Part shown: piece by piece, positions 23,191 to 31,275 of the stretch
Numbering within the stretch: position 1 is the first letter of the stretch
Layout: the number at the start of each line of letters is the position of its first letter
DNA from: Olsenella uli DSM 7084
Lineage (GTDB): Bacteria; Actinomycetota; Coriobacteriia; Coriobacteriales; Atopobiaceae
Direction of reading: 5' to 3'
DNA: 64,000 bases
NCBI RefSeq assembly: GCF_000143845.1
Contig: NC_014363.1
Location: 145,186 to 209,185 of the forward strand
The notes under the pieces: model-generated
Database searches by the model: none
Seen by the model: the letters and a program-made list of their open reading frames with translations, nothing else
What the model was told of the DNA's origin: nothing
Translations under genes and position numbers: made by a program

Positions 23191-25941
23191 ATGCCAAACC
23201 TCTTCTCGCGCCTTCTCTCCAGAGGCGCCGACAAGCAGTTGAAGGAACTCGAGCAGATCGCCAGCCAGGTCAGCGGTTACGAAACCGCCATGAGGGAACT
23301 TTCGGACGAGGGCCTGCGGGCCCAGACGGAAAGGCTTCGGGCGCGCAATGCGGACGGGGAGACCTTGGATGACCTTCTTCCCGAGGCGTTCGCGACGGTG
23401 AGGGAGGCGTCGTCGCGCGTCTTGGGCATGCGCCACTTCGACGTCCAGATCATTGGTGGCATTGCGCTTCACAGGGGCATGATCGCCGAGATGAAGACGG
23501 GTGAGGGTAAGACGCTCGTCTCCACGCTCGCCGGCTATCTCAATGCCATACCGGGTGATGGGGTCCACATCGTCACGGTTAACGATTACCTCGCCAAGCG
23601 AGACAGCGAGTGGATGGGGCAGATCTATCGTTTCCTGGGCATGAGCGTCGGCCTCCTGCAAAACGGGATGAAGCTCAGCCTCAAGCGGCCTGCGTATGCG
23701 GCCGATGTCACCTATGGAACCAACTCGGAGTTCGGTTTCGACTATCTGCGTGACAACATGGTCACCAGGGCAAACATGCGTGTGCAGCGCGGCCATCACT
23801 TCGCCATCGTCGATGAGGTGGACTCCATTCTCATCGACGAGGCACGCACCCCACTTATCATCTCGGGGGCCGGAACCAAGTCGGCGAGCATCTACAAGGA
23901 CTTTGCGCGTGCCGTCCGCGGTCTGACGCAGGACGTGGACTTCGAGATGGACGAGGCGAAGCACACCATAGCCACCACCGAGGTGGGCCTGCGCAAGATC
24001 GAGTCCAACTTGGGTGTGGATGACATCTACGGCGACATGAGCGGCCAGCTGGTCAACCATCTGCAACAGGCCCTGAAGGCGCAGTACATGTTCCACCGCG
24101 ACCAGCAGTACGTGGTCGTGGACGGCGAGGTCAAGATCGTGGATGAGTTCACGGGCCGCATCATGGAGGGGAGGCGCTACTCCGAGGGGCTCCACCAGGC
24201 AATTGAGGCCAAAGAAGGCGTGTTCGTCCGCGAGGAGAACCAGACCCTCGCCACCATCACGCTCCAAAACTACTTCCGACTCTACGACAAACTCTCTGGC
24301 ATGACCGGCACCGCCATGACCGAGGATGCAGAGTTCCGGGAGATTTACAGCCTGCCCGTCCAGGCGATCCCCTCCAACAAGCCCGTTATTCGCGAGGACC
24401 ACGACGATCTCGTCTACCAGACCATAGACGCCAAGTTCAATGCGGTTGCCGACGATGTGACGAAGCGTCACTCACAGGGCCAACCCTGCCTGGTCGGCAC
24501 GGTCTCCATCGAGAGTTCCGAGCGCCTCTCGCGCATCCTTGACAAGCGCGGCATCGAGCACGAGGTCCTCAATGCCAAATTCCACGAGCGAGAGGCGCAG
24601 ATCGTGGCCCAGGCGGGTCGGGAGAACGCCGTAACCATCGCCACGAACATGGCGGGACGTGGAACCGACATCCTCTTGGGCGGCAATCCCGACGAGCTGG
24701 CGGAGGAACTCCTCCGCGAGGCGGGCGTCGACCCCGAAGAGGCCGATGGCGACCAGCGCGCGGTCGCCCTGGAGCAGGCCAAGGCGACCTGTGCGACCGA
24801 GCGCGAGCACGTGGTGGCTGCCGGGGGTCTCTGCGTCATCGGCACGGAGCGCCATGAGAGCCGTCGCATCGACAACCAGCTGCGCGGCCGCTCGGGCCGA
24901 CAGGGAGACCCCGGCGAGACCCAGTTCTACCTGTCTCTGGACGACGATCTGATGAGGCTCTTCGGCGGCGACCGCATGGACCGGATCGCGGCGATGATGA
25001 CAAAGTACGACATGCCGCCCGACATGCCCATCCAGGCGAAGATGGTCACCAAGGCCGTCGAGAGCGCCCAGCGCAAGGTCGAGGAGATCAACTTCTCCAT
25101 GCGCAAGAACGTACTTGACTACGATGACGTCATGAACAAGCAGCGTCAGGTCATCTACGAGGAGAGAAACAAGATTCTCGACGGCAAGGACCTCGTCGAG
25201 CACATCGCCGACGTGACGTTCGAGACCGTCCAGCGCCGCGTTGCCGAGTTCTGCTCCGAGAGCGTCGACGTGGACGACTGGGATCTCAAGGGCCTGCGGA
25301 AGTGGGTTGCGGAACTCACGGGGCGCGCGGACCTGCCGCCCCTTCCCGAGAATGGTGACCAGCAGGAGATCGTCGAGGTGGTAGGCGACTACGTTGGGTC
25401 GTGCTACAAGGAGAAGTCCGATCGCCTTTCCAGCGAGATCATCCAGGAACTCTCGGCTCAGGTCATGCTGAGGGTCATCGACACGCGTTGGATGGCATAC
25501 CTTCAGGAGATGGACTACCTCAAGACCGGCATCGGCCTACGTGGCTTTGGGCAGCGCGATCCGCTCGTCGAGTACAAGACGGAGGCGTATGCGGCGTTCA
25601 CCGAGCTGGTCAACACCATGTACGAGGACTTCCTCCGCACCATCCTGCGCATCGAGCTCGCCCGCACCCCCGAGCCCACCGAGGACGACGGCCTGCGTGG
25701 GGCCAAGTTCTCCGGACCAGCCGAGGTCGACGGCGACCAGGGGGGTGCTCGCGCGGTGGCTCGCGCGCCCCAAGGCGGCATGGCGGTCCGAGGACGCGAC
25801 GGCAAGTCCCCTGCGGCCTCGAAGCCCTCCACGTACCGCAAGTCCGACGATCCCGATCCATACGTGGGCATCGGCAGGAACGATCCCTGCCCCTGCGGCA
25901 GCGGGAAGAAGTTCAAGAACTGCCACGGCAGGAACCGATAG
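23191..25941 (+). CDS. secA: Preprotein translocase ATPase SecA
   Basis: SecA drives secretion of unfolded proteins through SecYEG at the membrane. The 916-residue protein has the first nucleotide-binding domain (MKTGEGKTLVSTLAGYLNA, then DEVDSILIDEARTPLIISG), the second (ATNMAGRGTDI and RGRSGRQGDPG) and the C-terminal zinc-binding SEC-C motif (DPCPCGSGKKFKNCHG) that contacts SecB or ribosomes. The linker before that motif is poorly conserved, as usual. prfB starts three bases after the stop. Confidence 0.97.
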   Translation: MPNLFSRLLSRGADKQLKELEQIASQVSGYETAMRELSDEGLRAQTERLRARNADGETLDDLLPEAFATVREASSRVLGMRHFDVQIIGGIALHRGMIAEMKTGEGKTLVSTLAGYLNAIPGDGVHIVTVNDYLAKRDSEWMGQIYRFLGMSVGLLQNGMKLSLKRPAYAADVTYGTNSEFGFDYLRDNMVTRANMRVQRGHHFAIVDEVDSILIDEARTPLIISGAGTKSASIYKDFARAVRGLTQDVDFEMDEAKHTIATTEVGLRKIESNLGVDDIYGDMSGQLVNHLQQALKAQYMFHRDQQYVVVDGEVKIVDEFTGRIMEGRRYSEGLHQAIEAKEGVFVREENQTLATITLQNYFRLYDKLSGMTGTAMTEDAEFREIYSLPVQAIPSNKPVIREDHDDLVYQTIDAKFNAVADDVTKRHSQGQPCLVGTVSIESSERLSRILDKRGIEHEVLNAKFHEREAQIVAQAGRENAVTIATNMAGRGTDILLGGNPDELAEELLREAGVDPEEADGDQRAVALEQAKATCATEREHVVAAGGLCVIGTERHESRRIDNQLRGRSGRQGDPGETQFYLSLDDDLMRLFGGDRMDRIAAMMTKYDMPPDMPIQAKMVTKAVESAQRKVEEINFSMRKNVLDYDDVMNKQRQVIYEERNKILDGKDLVEHIADVTFETVQRRVAEFCSESVDVDDWDLKGLRKWVAELTGRADLPPLPENGDQQEIVEVVGDYVGSCYKEKSDRLSSEIIQELSAQVMLRVIDTRWMAYLQEMDYLKTGIGLRGFGQRDPLVEYKTEAYAAFTELVNTMYEDFLRTILRIELARTPEPTEDDGLRGAKFSGPAEVDGDQGGARAVARAPQGGMAVRGRDGKSPAASKPSTYRKSDDPDPYVGIGRNDPCPCGSGKKFKNCHGRNR

Positions 25942-25944
25942 ACG

Positions 25945-27057
25945 ATGGACGTCTCCAAGGCAGACATCGAAGCACTTGCCCGACGTCTCGATGAGGTCGA
26001 GAGCTACCTCCATATCGACGAGCGTCGCCGGGTCGTGGCGGAGCTGGAGGAGAGGAGCGCACGCCCCGGATTTTGGGACGACGCGGACGCGGCAAGTCGA
26101 TCTATGACCGAGCTTACGCGCGCCAAGGAGGATGTCCAGGGCATCGAGGATGCGCGCACGAGGCTGGGCGACGCGTCGGCGGCGCTTGAGCTTGGCCTGG
26201 AGACGGGTGACGGCGACCTTCTCGACGAGGCGGCCCGCATCTGTGGCGCCCTCGAGGACGAGCTGGGCGAGCTCGAGCTCTCGAGCTGGTTTGCCGACGA
26301 CCTCGACCACGGGGACGCGATCGTCACGGTCACGCCTGGTCAGGGAGGGCTTGAGGCGCAGGACTGGTGCGACATGCTGTTCAAGATGTACCTGCGCTAC
26401 TGTGACCGCCGGGGCTGGAAGGTGACCGTAAACGACGCGCCGGCTGCAGAGGCCATCGGTATCGACCGGGCGACGTTCACGGTGTCCGGGAAAAACGCCT
26501 ACGGCATGCTCCGTGCCGAGCAGGGGGTCCATCGCCTGGTGCGCATCTCTCCGACAGATGACAAGAAGCGCCGTCAGACCACCTTCGCCGGCGTCGAGGT
26601 CCTGCCCGTCCTCCCCGATGACGTTGAGGTCGATATCGATCCGGGCGACCTGCGCATCGACGTATACCATGCGTCAGGCCATGGTGGGCAGGGCGTAAAC
26701 ACGACCGACTCTGCGGTTCGCATCACCCACCTGCCGACGGGCACGGTCGTCACCTGCCAGAACGAGCGGAGCCAGATACAGAACAAGGCAATCGCCATGG
26801 GAATCCTGCGCAGCCGTCTGTACGAGCTCGAGTTGGCGAAGAGGGAGGCCGAGATCGACGAGTTGCGCGGCCCCAAGCACGAGATTGGCTTCGGCAACCA
26901 GATCAGGAGCTACGTGCTCTACCCCTATCAGCTGGTCAAGGACCTGCGCACGGGGGTCGAGACCGGTAACGTTGAGTCCGTCTTGGATGACGGCGACCTG
27001 GACAAGTTCATCGTCGGCTACCACCGCTGGGCGGTCGGCGGGGGAGGGCGCCGATGA
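25945..27057 (+). CDS. prfB: Peptide chain release factor 2, with SPT in place of the SPF codon-recognition tripeptide
   Basis: RF2 terminates translation at UGA and UAA. The 370-residue protein has the peptidyl-hydrolysis GGQ motif (residues 247-249, in ASGHGGQGVNTTDSAVR) and the RF2-type segment HRLVRIS. The tripeptide that reads the stop codon, normally Ser-Pro-Phe, is Ser-Pro-Thr here (residues 202-204, codons TCT CCG ACA at 26548-26556). The gene is one open frame, so the programmed +1 frameshift found in many prfB genes is absent. It ends in TGA, which itself overlaps the next ATG. The assignment as RF2 rather than RF1 or a rescue factor rests on the overall sequence and the neighbouring secA, a common arrangement. 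Confidence 0.88.
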   Translation: MDVSKADIEALARRLDEVESYLHIDERRRVVAELEERSARPGFWDDADAASRSMTELTRAKEDVQGIEDARTRLGDASAALELGLETGDGDLLDEAARICGALEDELGELELSSWFADDLDHGDAIVTVTPGQGGLEAQDWCDMLFKMYLRYCDRRGWKVTVNDAPAAEAIGIDRATFTVSGKNAYGMLRAEQGVHRLVRISPTDDKKRRQTTFAGVEVLPVLPDDVEVDIDPGDLRIDVYHASGHGGQGVNTTDSAVRITHLPTGTVVTCQNERSQIQNKAIAMGILRSRLYELELAKREAEIDELRGPKHEIGFGNQIRSYVLYPYQLVKDLRTGVETGNVESVLDDGDLDKFIVGYHRWAVGGGGRR

Positions 27058-27968
27058 CGGGAGACGCCCCGACGCGCATCGCCCCGCCGATGCGTGGCGG
27101 CCTGCCGTGGAGGAGGCTGCTGCGCGAGGGCTTCCTCATCATTCTGGGGTCGTTCGTCTATGCCGTCGGCATTGACTGCTTCGAGGTCCCCAACGGTCTG
27201 GCGGCAGGTGGGCTCACGGGCCTGGCGACGATCTTCTCGGCACTCGCCTCGACTGTCGGTGTGAGCTTGCCCATCGGCATCCAGACGATTGTGATGAACG
27301 GCCTGCTCCTGCTCTACGTCGTTTTGACGACGCATGACAGGAGCTACGTTGCCCGCAGCATCCTGGGCATCATCGTGAGCGGCCTGCTTACGGACGCCCT
27401 GGCCCCGATCCTGCCGGTGCCTGCCCAGGGGGAGCTTCTGCTGTCGGCCATATGGGGTGGCATCATCGTGGGTGCCGGCATAGGGATCGTGTTCCTCTCG
27501 GGCGGGAACACGGGTGGCACCGATATCGTCTGCCAGCTGGTCGCGAAGCGCTCGGGCCTGCCCGTGGGCATGCTGAGCATCATCGTGGATGGTGCCATCG
27601 TGCTCGCATCGATCCCCGTGTTCTCCCTGCGCAATGCCCTGTACGCCGGAATAGCCATGTACATTGCGGGGTGCGTCATCGACATGGTGGTCGACGGACC
27701 ACGCACCGCGCGCATGGCGATGATCGTGTCGGATCGCCATGCGGAGATCGCGCAGGAGATCATGTATGGGTTGGGGCGAGGGTGTACCGAGCTCAAGGGC
27801 AGGGGCGTCTGGAGTGGCAACGACCGACCGGTGCTCATGTGCGTGCTGGGCAGGACGGAGACGACTCGGCTCAAGGCCATCGTTGCCGACATCGATGCGG
27901 AAGCCATCGTGATCGTCTCGGAGGTGCATGAGGCCTTTGGCGAGGGCTTTAGCCGGATTGGTGGCTAG
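27054..27968 (+). CDS. YitT family membrane protein (DUF161/DUF2179)
   Basis: A 304-residue inner-membrane protein with about five hydrophobic segments in the first 200 residues (for example FLIILGSFVYAVGIDCF and the glycine-rich GGLTGLATIF), then a cytoplasmic DUF2179 domain of about 85 residues (MAMIVSD...GRGCTELKGRGVWSGNDRPVLMC). The GGNTGGTDIV motif (about residues 150-159) is typical of the family. Function is unproven. ATGA overlap with prfB implies translational coupling. Confidence 0.88.
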   Translation: MTGDAPTRIAPPMRGGLPWRRLLREGFLIILGSFVYAVGIDCFEVPNGLAAGGLTGLATIFSALASTVGVSLPIGIQTIVMNGLLLLYVVLTTHDRSYVARSILGIIVSGLLTDALAPILPVPAQGELLLSAIWGGIIVGAGIGIVFLSGGNTGGTDIVCQLVAKRSGLPVGMLSIIVDGAIVLASIPVFSLRNALYAGIAMYIAGCVIDMVVDGPRTARMAMIVSDRHAEIAQEIMYGLGRGCTELKGRGVWSGNDRPVLMCVLGRTETTRLKAIVADIDAEAIVIVSEVHEAFGEGFSRIGG

Positions 27969-28187
27969 CCGAGATGCGATTTACGGGGTATGGCGAAAGC
28001 CCCTCGTCGACTCGTGGGGCCCATGATTCGTGAGCCCCATGACAAATGTACGGTCATTCTTGCGGTCACGTGAGGCGACAAGTCGTTTCAAGTTACAGTA
28101 GGGCAGACCCCATCACCTGTGGTCCGGGGCCATTCGTCCCCGGAAGGCTATCGGCGGCGCATGCCGTCTGGCGAAAGGAGAGCGTGC

Positions 28188-28868
28188 ATGAAGTTCTTCA
28201 TCGACACTGCCGACCTCGACGAGATCCGCGAGGCCGCCAGCTGGGGTGTCCTCTCGGGCGTCACCACGAACCCCAGCCTCTACGCGAGGACCGGCGGCAG
28301 GCTCGCCGACTTCGAGCCCCACGTGGTCAGGATCTGCGAGGCCTGCGAGGGCCTGCCCGTCTCGGCCGAGTCCACCGCCGAGACCACCGAGGGCATGGTC
28401 GCCGAGGGCCGCCGCCTCGCCGCGCTGGCCCCCAACGTCGTCGTCAAGCTCCCCGTCTGCGAGGAGTCGCTGCCCGCCTGCCACGCGCTCGCCGCCGAGG
28501 GCGTCCGCGTCAACATGACCCTCGTCTTCTCCGCCCCCCAGGCGCTGCTCGCCGCACGCGCGGGCGCACGCTACGTCTCGCCGTTCGTCGGCCGCTTCGA
28601 CGACGTCGCCGACGACGGGCTGGCCCAGCTCGAGACCGTCGTCGACGCCGTCAGGAACTACGACTACGGCTGGTGGGACGAGGAGGGCGGCCCCGAGATC
28701 ATCGCCGCCTCCGTGCGCACCCCCAACCACGTGACCCAAGCGGCCCTCATGGGCGCCGACATCGCCACCGTGCCCCTCGCGGCGCTCAGGAGGTGCGTCC
28801 GCCACCCGCTGACGAGCGAGGGCCTGGCGAAGTTCGCGGCAGATTGGAAGAAGGTCACCGAAGGCTAG
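28188..28868 (+). CDS. Transaldolase-like / fructose-6-phosphate aldolase family protein
   Basis: A 226-residue TIM-barrel aldolase of the small transaldolase (TalC/FSA) group. It has FFIDTADLDEIREA at the N-terminus, the SGVTTNPSL signature, the Schiff-base lysine in NVVVKLP (about residue 87) and GARYVSPFVGR. In a cell with pentose-phosphate sugars it would move a dihydroxyacetone unit; short members may act as transaldolase or as fructose-6-phosphate aldolase and the sequence does not decide. Codon use is strongly biased to C/G third bases, suggesting high expression. Start at ATG 28188 with AAAGGAG. The 219-base upstream gap has two GC hairpins (for example TGGGGC/GCCCCA around 28015-28040), possibly the yitT terminator. 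Confidence 0.88.
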   Translation: MKFFIDTADLDEIREAASWGVLSGVTTNPSLYARTGGRLADFEPHVVRICEACEGLPVSAESTAETTEGMVAEGRRLAALAPNVVVKLPVCEESLPACHALAAEGVRVNMTLVFSAPQALLAARAGARYVSPFVGRFDDVADDGLAQLETVVDAVRNYDYGWWDEEGGPEIIAASVRTPNHVTQAALMGADIATVPLAALRRCVRHPLTSEGLAKFAADWKKVTEG

Positions 28869-29022
28869 CCCCTAGGTCCCTGTCCCGCCTTCTGCCTGAA
28901 GATTGTCTGACGCTTAGCCCCAGTTTCTGTGTGCTCCACCACGAGCAGAGAAGGGGGTGGCGGGTGCTTTGGTAGACTGTCAGGAAATCTGTCCGTTGCG
29001 CGATATAGAAAAAGGAGCTTTT

Positions 29023-30231
29023 GTGGCCAACCACTTTCGCAGCAGCGAGCGACAGGGGGACGAGGACCTGGAGCAGCAGGTCCCGCTGACGCAGCAGGAT
29101 GGTCAGGAGGCGTCTGCCGACCAGTCCGTCGTGCAGGCTCAGCCAGCCGGTCAGTCTTCCTTCGACGCATCACAACCAGAATCGACATATTCAGGTCCGG
29201 CTCACTCGGCGCACCTCTCGGCTGCATCGTCTGCCGATTCGACGGCAGCGTCTTCCGATGACGTTGCCCCCGCCATGTCTGGACCGGCCTCTGTGGGGCA
29301 GCCAGACTCCGGTGACGTATCCGCTCCCATGAGCCAGTCCGTCTCATACGGGCAGCCCTCCCCGCAGGGGCAACCCGACACCACTTCCCAGGCGCCATTG
29401 CAGGACGCGGGCATCGTCGTCTCCGAGAAGGCGGCCCAGGAGCGGGACATCACCTCCCAGCAGGGATTCACGAGCGTCTTCGCGCCCCTGCAGGATGACC
29501 CCGCCCCGGTAGTGTCCCGTACGGGCAAGCCGACCATCTCGCTCAGGAGCGTCACCCTCATCTATCCGGCCCAGCCCAACAAGCCGGCTCTCGAGGACGT
29601 CAGCCTTGACATCTACCCCGGCGAGTTCGTCTTTGTGGTGGGGCACTCCGGTTCGGGCAAGTCGACCTTCCTCAGGCTCCTCACGCGCGAGCTGCGCGCC
29701 ACGAGCGGCAAGGTCAACGTGGCCGGCCAGGAGCTTACGTCCCTGCGCAACTGGAAGGTCCCGTACCTGCGTCGCCAGATCGGCACGGTCTACCAGGACT
29801 TCAAGCTGCTTCCCGACAAGACCGTCTACGAGAACGTCGCCTTTGCGCTTGAGTGCATCGGCAAGCCCCGCTCCGTCATCAAGGCGCAGGTCCCCGAGGT
29901 CCTTCGCCTCGTCGGTCTGGCCGAGAAGATGGACAACTATCCCGACCAGCTTTCTGGTGGCGAGCAGCAGCGCGTCTCCGTCGCTCGTGCCATGGTCAAC
30001 CGACCGCCGCTTCTGGTCTGCGACGAGCCGACGGGCAACCTCGACCCCGCGATCTCGTTGGGCATCATGAAGCTGCTCGACCGCATCAACCGCACGGGCA
30101 CCACCGTCGTCATGGCCACCCATGACCGCGAGATGGTCGATTCCATGCGCAAGCGCGTCGTCGCCCTCGAGGGCGGTCACGTGGTGCGCGACCAGGAGAG
30201 GGGAGGCTACGGCTACTATGGTGCTCTCTAA
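29023..30231 (+). CDS. ftsE: Cell division ATPase FtsE with long disordered N-terminal extension
   Basis: FtsE is the ATPase of the FtsEX complex, which activates peptidoglycan hydrolases at the septum. Here residues 170-402 form a complete ABC ATPase: Walker A GHSGSGKST (about 208-216), signature LSGGEQQRVSVARAM, Walker B LLVCDEPTGNLD. Ahead of it is an unusual extension of about 170 residues rich in Gln, Ser, Pro and Ala, without predicted structure. The start is GTG at 29023, five bases behind AAAGGAG; no internal start closer to the ABC domain has a comparable ribosome site. The end overlaps ftsX by 14 bases. Confidence 0.92.
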   Translation: MANHFRSSERQGDEDLEQQVPLTQQDGQEASADQSVVQAQPAGQSSFDASQPESTYSGPAHSAHLSAASSADSTAASSDDVAPAMSGPASVGQPDSGDVSAPMSQSVSYGQPSPQGQPDTTSQAPLQDAGIVVSEKAAQERDITSQQGFTSVFAPLQDDPAPVVSRTGKPTISLRSVTLIYPAQPNKPALEDVSLDIYPGEFVFVVGHSGSGKSTFLRLLTRELRATSGKVNVAGQELTSLRNWKVPYLRRQIGTVYQDFKLLPDKTVYENVAFALECIGKPRSVIKAQVPEVLRLVGLAEKMDNYPDQLSGGEQQRVSVARAMVNRPPLLVCDEPTGNLDPAISLGIMKLLDRINRTGTTVVMATHDREMVDSMRKRVVALEGGHVVRDQERGGYGYYGAL

Positions 30232-31144
30232 TCTTGGCTATTCCCTGCGTGAGGCGGGTCGCCACTTCCGGAGGAACTGGTCGACGGTCCTCGGTGCCAT
30301 CGTGACCATCTTCCTGTCGCTGTTCGTCATCGGCCTGTTCGTCCTGGGCTCCGCCCTTGTCGGCAACATGGTGGGCAACGTTGAGGATCAGGTCACCATC
30401 CAGGCATTCCTGTCCGACGATGCCTCGCAGGGCGACGTCGATGCCCTCCAGGCGAAGATCGAGGGCTGGGGTACGGTGCAGTCCGTGACTTACAAGAGCA
30501 AGGAGGAGGCCCTCGAGGAGTACAAGCAGATCATGAGCAACCGCAATGCGGCTGACGCGGTGGCCGCTCTTGACGGCGAGAACCCCGTTCCCGCCTCGCT
30601 CGTCATCAACCTCACGGATCCGAAGGACGTCGAGTCGGTCGCCGGCGACCTCATTGCCGACAAGGGCTTCGAGAAGGTCGCGGATGACGCCGATGACCCC
30701 GCGTCCTCGGTCCAGTACGGTCGCGAGACCGTCGAGAGGCTCTTCTCGGTCACCTACTACCTGCGCATCGCGGCAATCGCGTTGGTCGTGATGCTCGCGT
30801 TCATCGCCTTCGTCTTCATCAACAACACGATTCGCCTTGCCATCTCGGCCCGCCGCCGCGAGATCGCGATCATGCGCCTCGTAGGCGCCTCGAATGGCTT
30901 CATTCGTGGGCCGTTCATGATGGAGGGCATGCTCGAGGCCCTCATCGGCTCCGCACTGGCGGTCATCGTGCTCAGCGCAGGCATGTCCGTCGTCATTCCC
31001 CGGCTTCAGAACAGCTTGCAGTTCCTGTCGTTTGACCTCCCACTCAGCGTGCTCGTTCTCACCCACGTGGCGCTGGTCGTCATAGGGCTGCTCATCGGTC
31101 TCTTCGGATCGATGATCGCCATGAGGCGTTACCTCAAGGTCTAG
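30218..31144 (+). CDS. ftsX: Cell division protein FtsX
   Basis: Membrane partner of FtsE, 308 residues. One N-terminal membrane helix (VLGAIVTIFLSLFVIGLFVLG), an extracellular domain of about 150 residues, then three membrane helices (for example IALVVMLAFIAFVFINN and the final VALVVIGLLIGLFGSMI). RRREIAIMRLVGASNGFIRGPF is the conserved cytoplasmic coupling segment. Starts at ATG 30218 inside the end of ftsE behind GGGGAGG. A hairpin terminator follows. Confidence 0.94.
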   Translation: MVLSNLGYSLREAGRHFRRNWSTVLGAIVTIFLSLFVIGLFVLGSALVGNMVGNVEDQVTIQAFLSDDASQGDVDALQAKIEGWGTVQSVTYKSKEEALEEYKQIMSNRNAADAVAALDGENPVPASLVINLTDPKDVESVAGDLIADKGFEKVADDADDPASSVQYGRETVERLFSVTYYLRIAAIALVVMLAFIAFVFINNTIRLAISARRREIAIMRLVGASNGFIRGPFMMEGMLEALIGSALAVIVLSAGMSVVIPRLQNSLQFLSFDLPLSVLVLTHVALVVIGLLIGLFGSMIAMRRYLKV

Positions 31145-31175
31145 TGCGCCACAGAAGCATGACGCGCTCGCGAGG

Positions 31176-31212
31176 GGGGCGGTGCGGCCATCCAGCCGTG
31201 CCGCCCCTCTTG
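31176..31212 (+). terminator. Intrinsic-type terminator between ftsX and rnr
   Basis: A 13-bp stem (GGGGCGGTGCGGC with GCCGTGCCGCCCC, two G-T wobbles) closes a six-base loop and is followed by TCTTG. Arms 31176-31188 and 31195-31207. It supports a new transcription unit for rnr and an rnr start downstream of it. Confidence 0.7.
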
Positions 31213-31275
31213 ATGGGGGCATTCGTGGCATATGGGAGGCCCGCTGTGGTCGGGGTCCGTTACGAGGGGGGCATC

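Noticed and set aside
25945..26030. Programmed frameshift in prfB
   Set aside because: The gene is a single open frame from ATG with no internal TGA or CTTTGA slippery site near the start.
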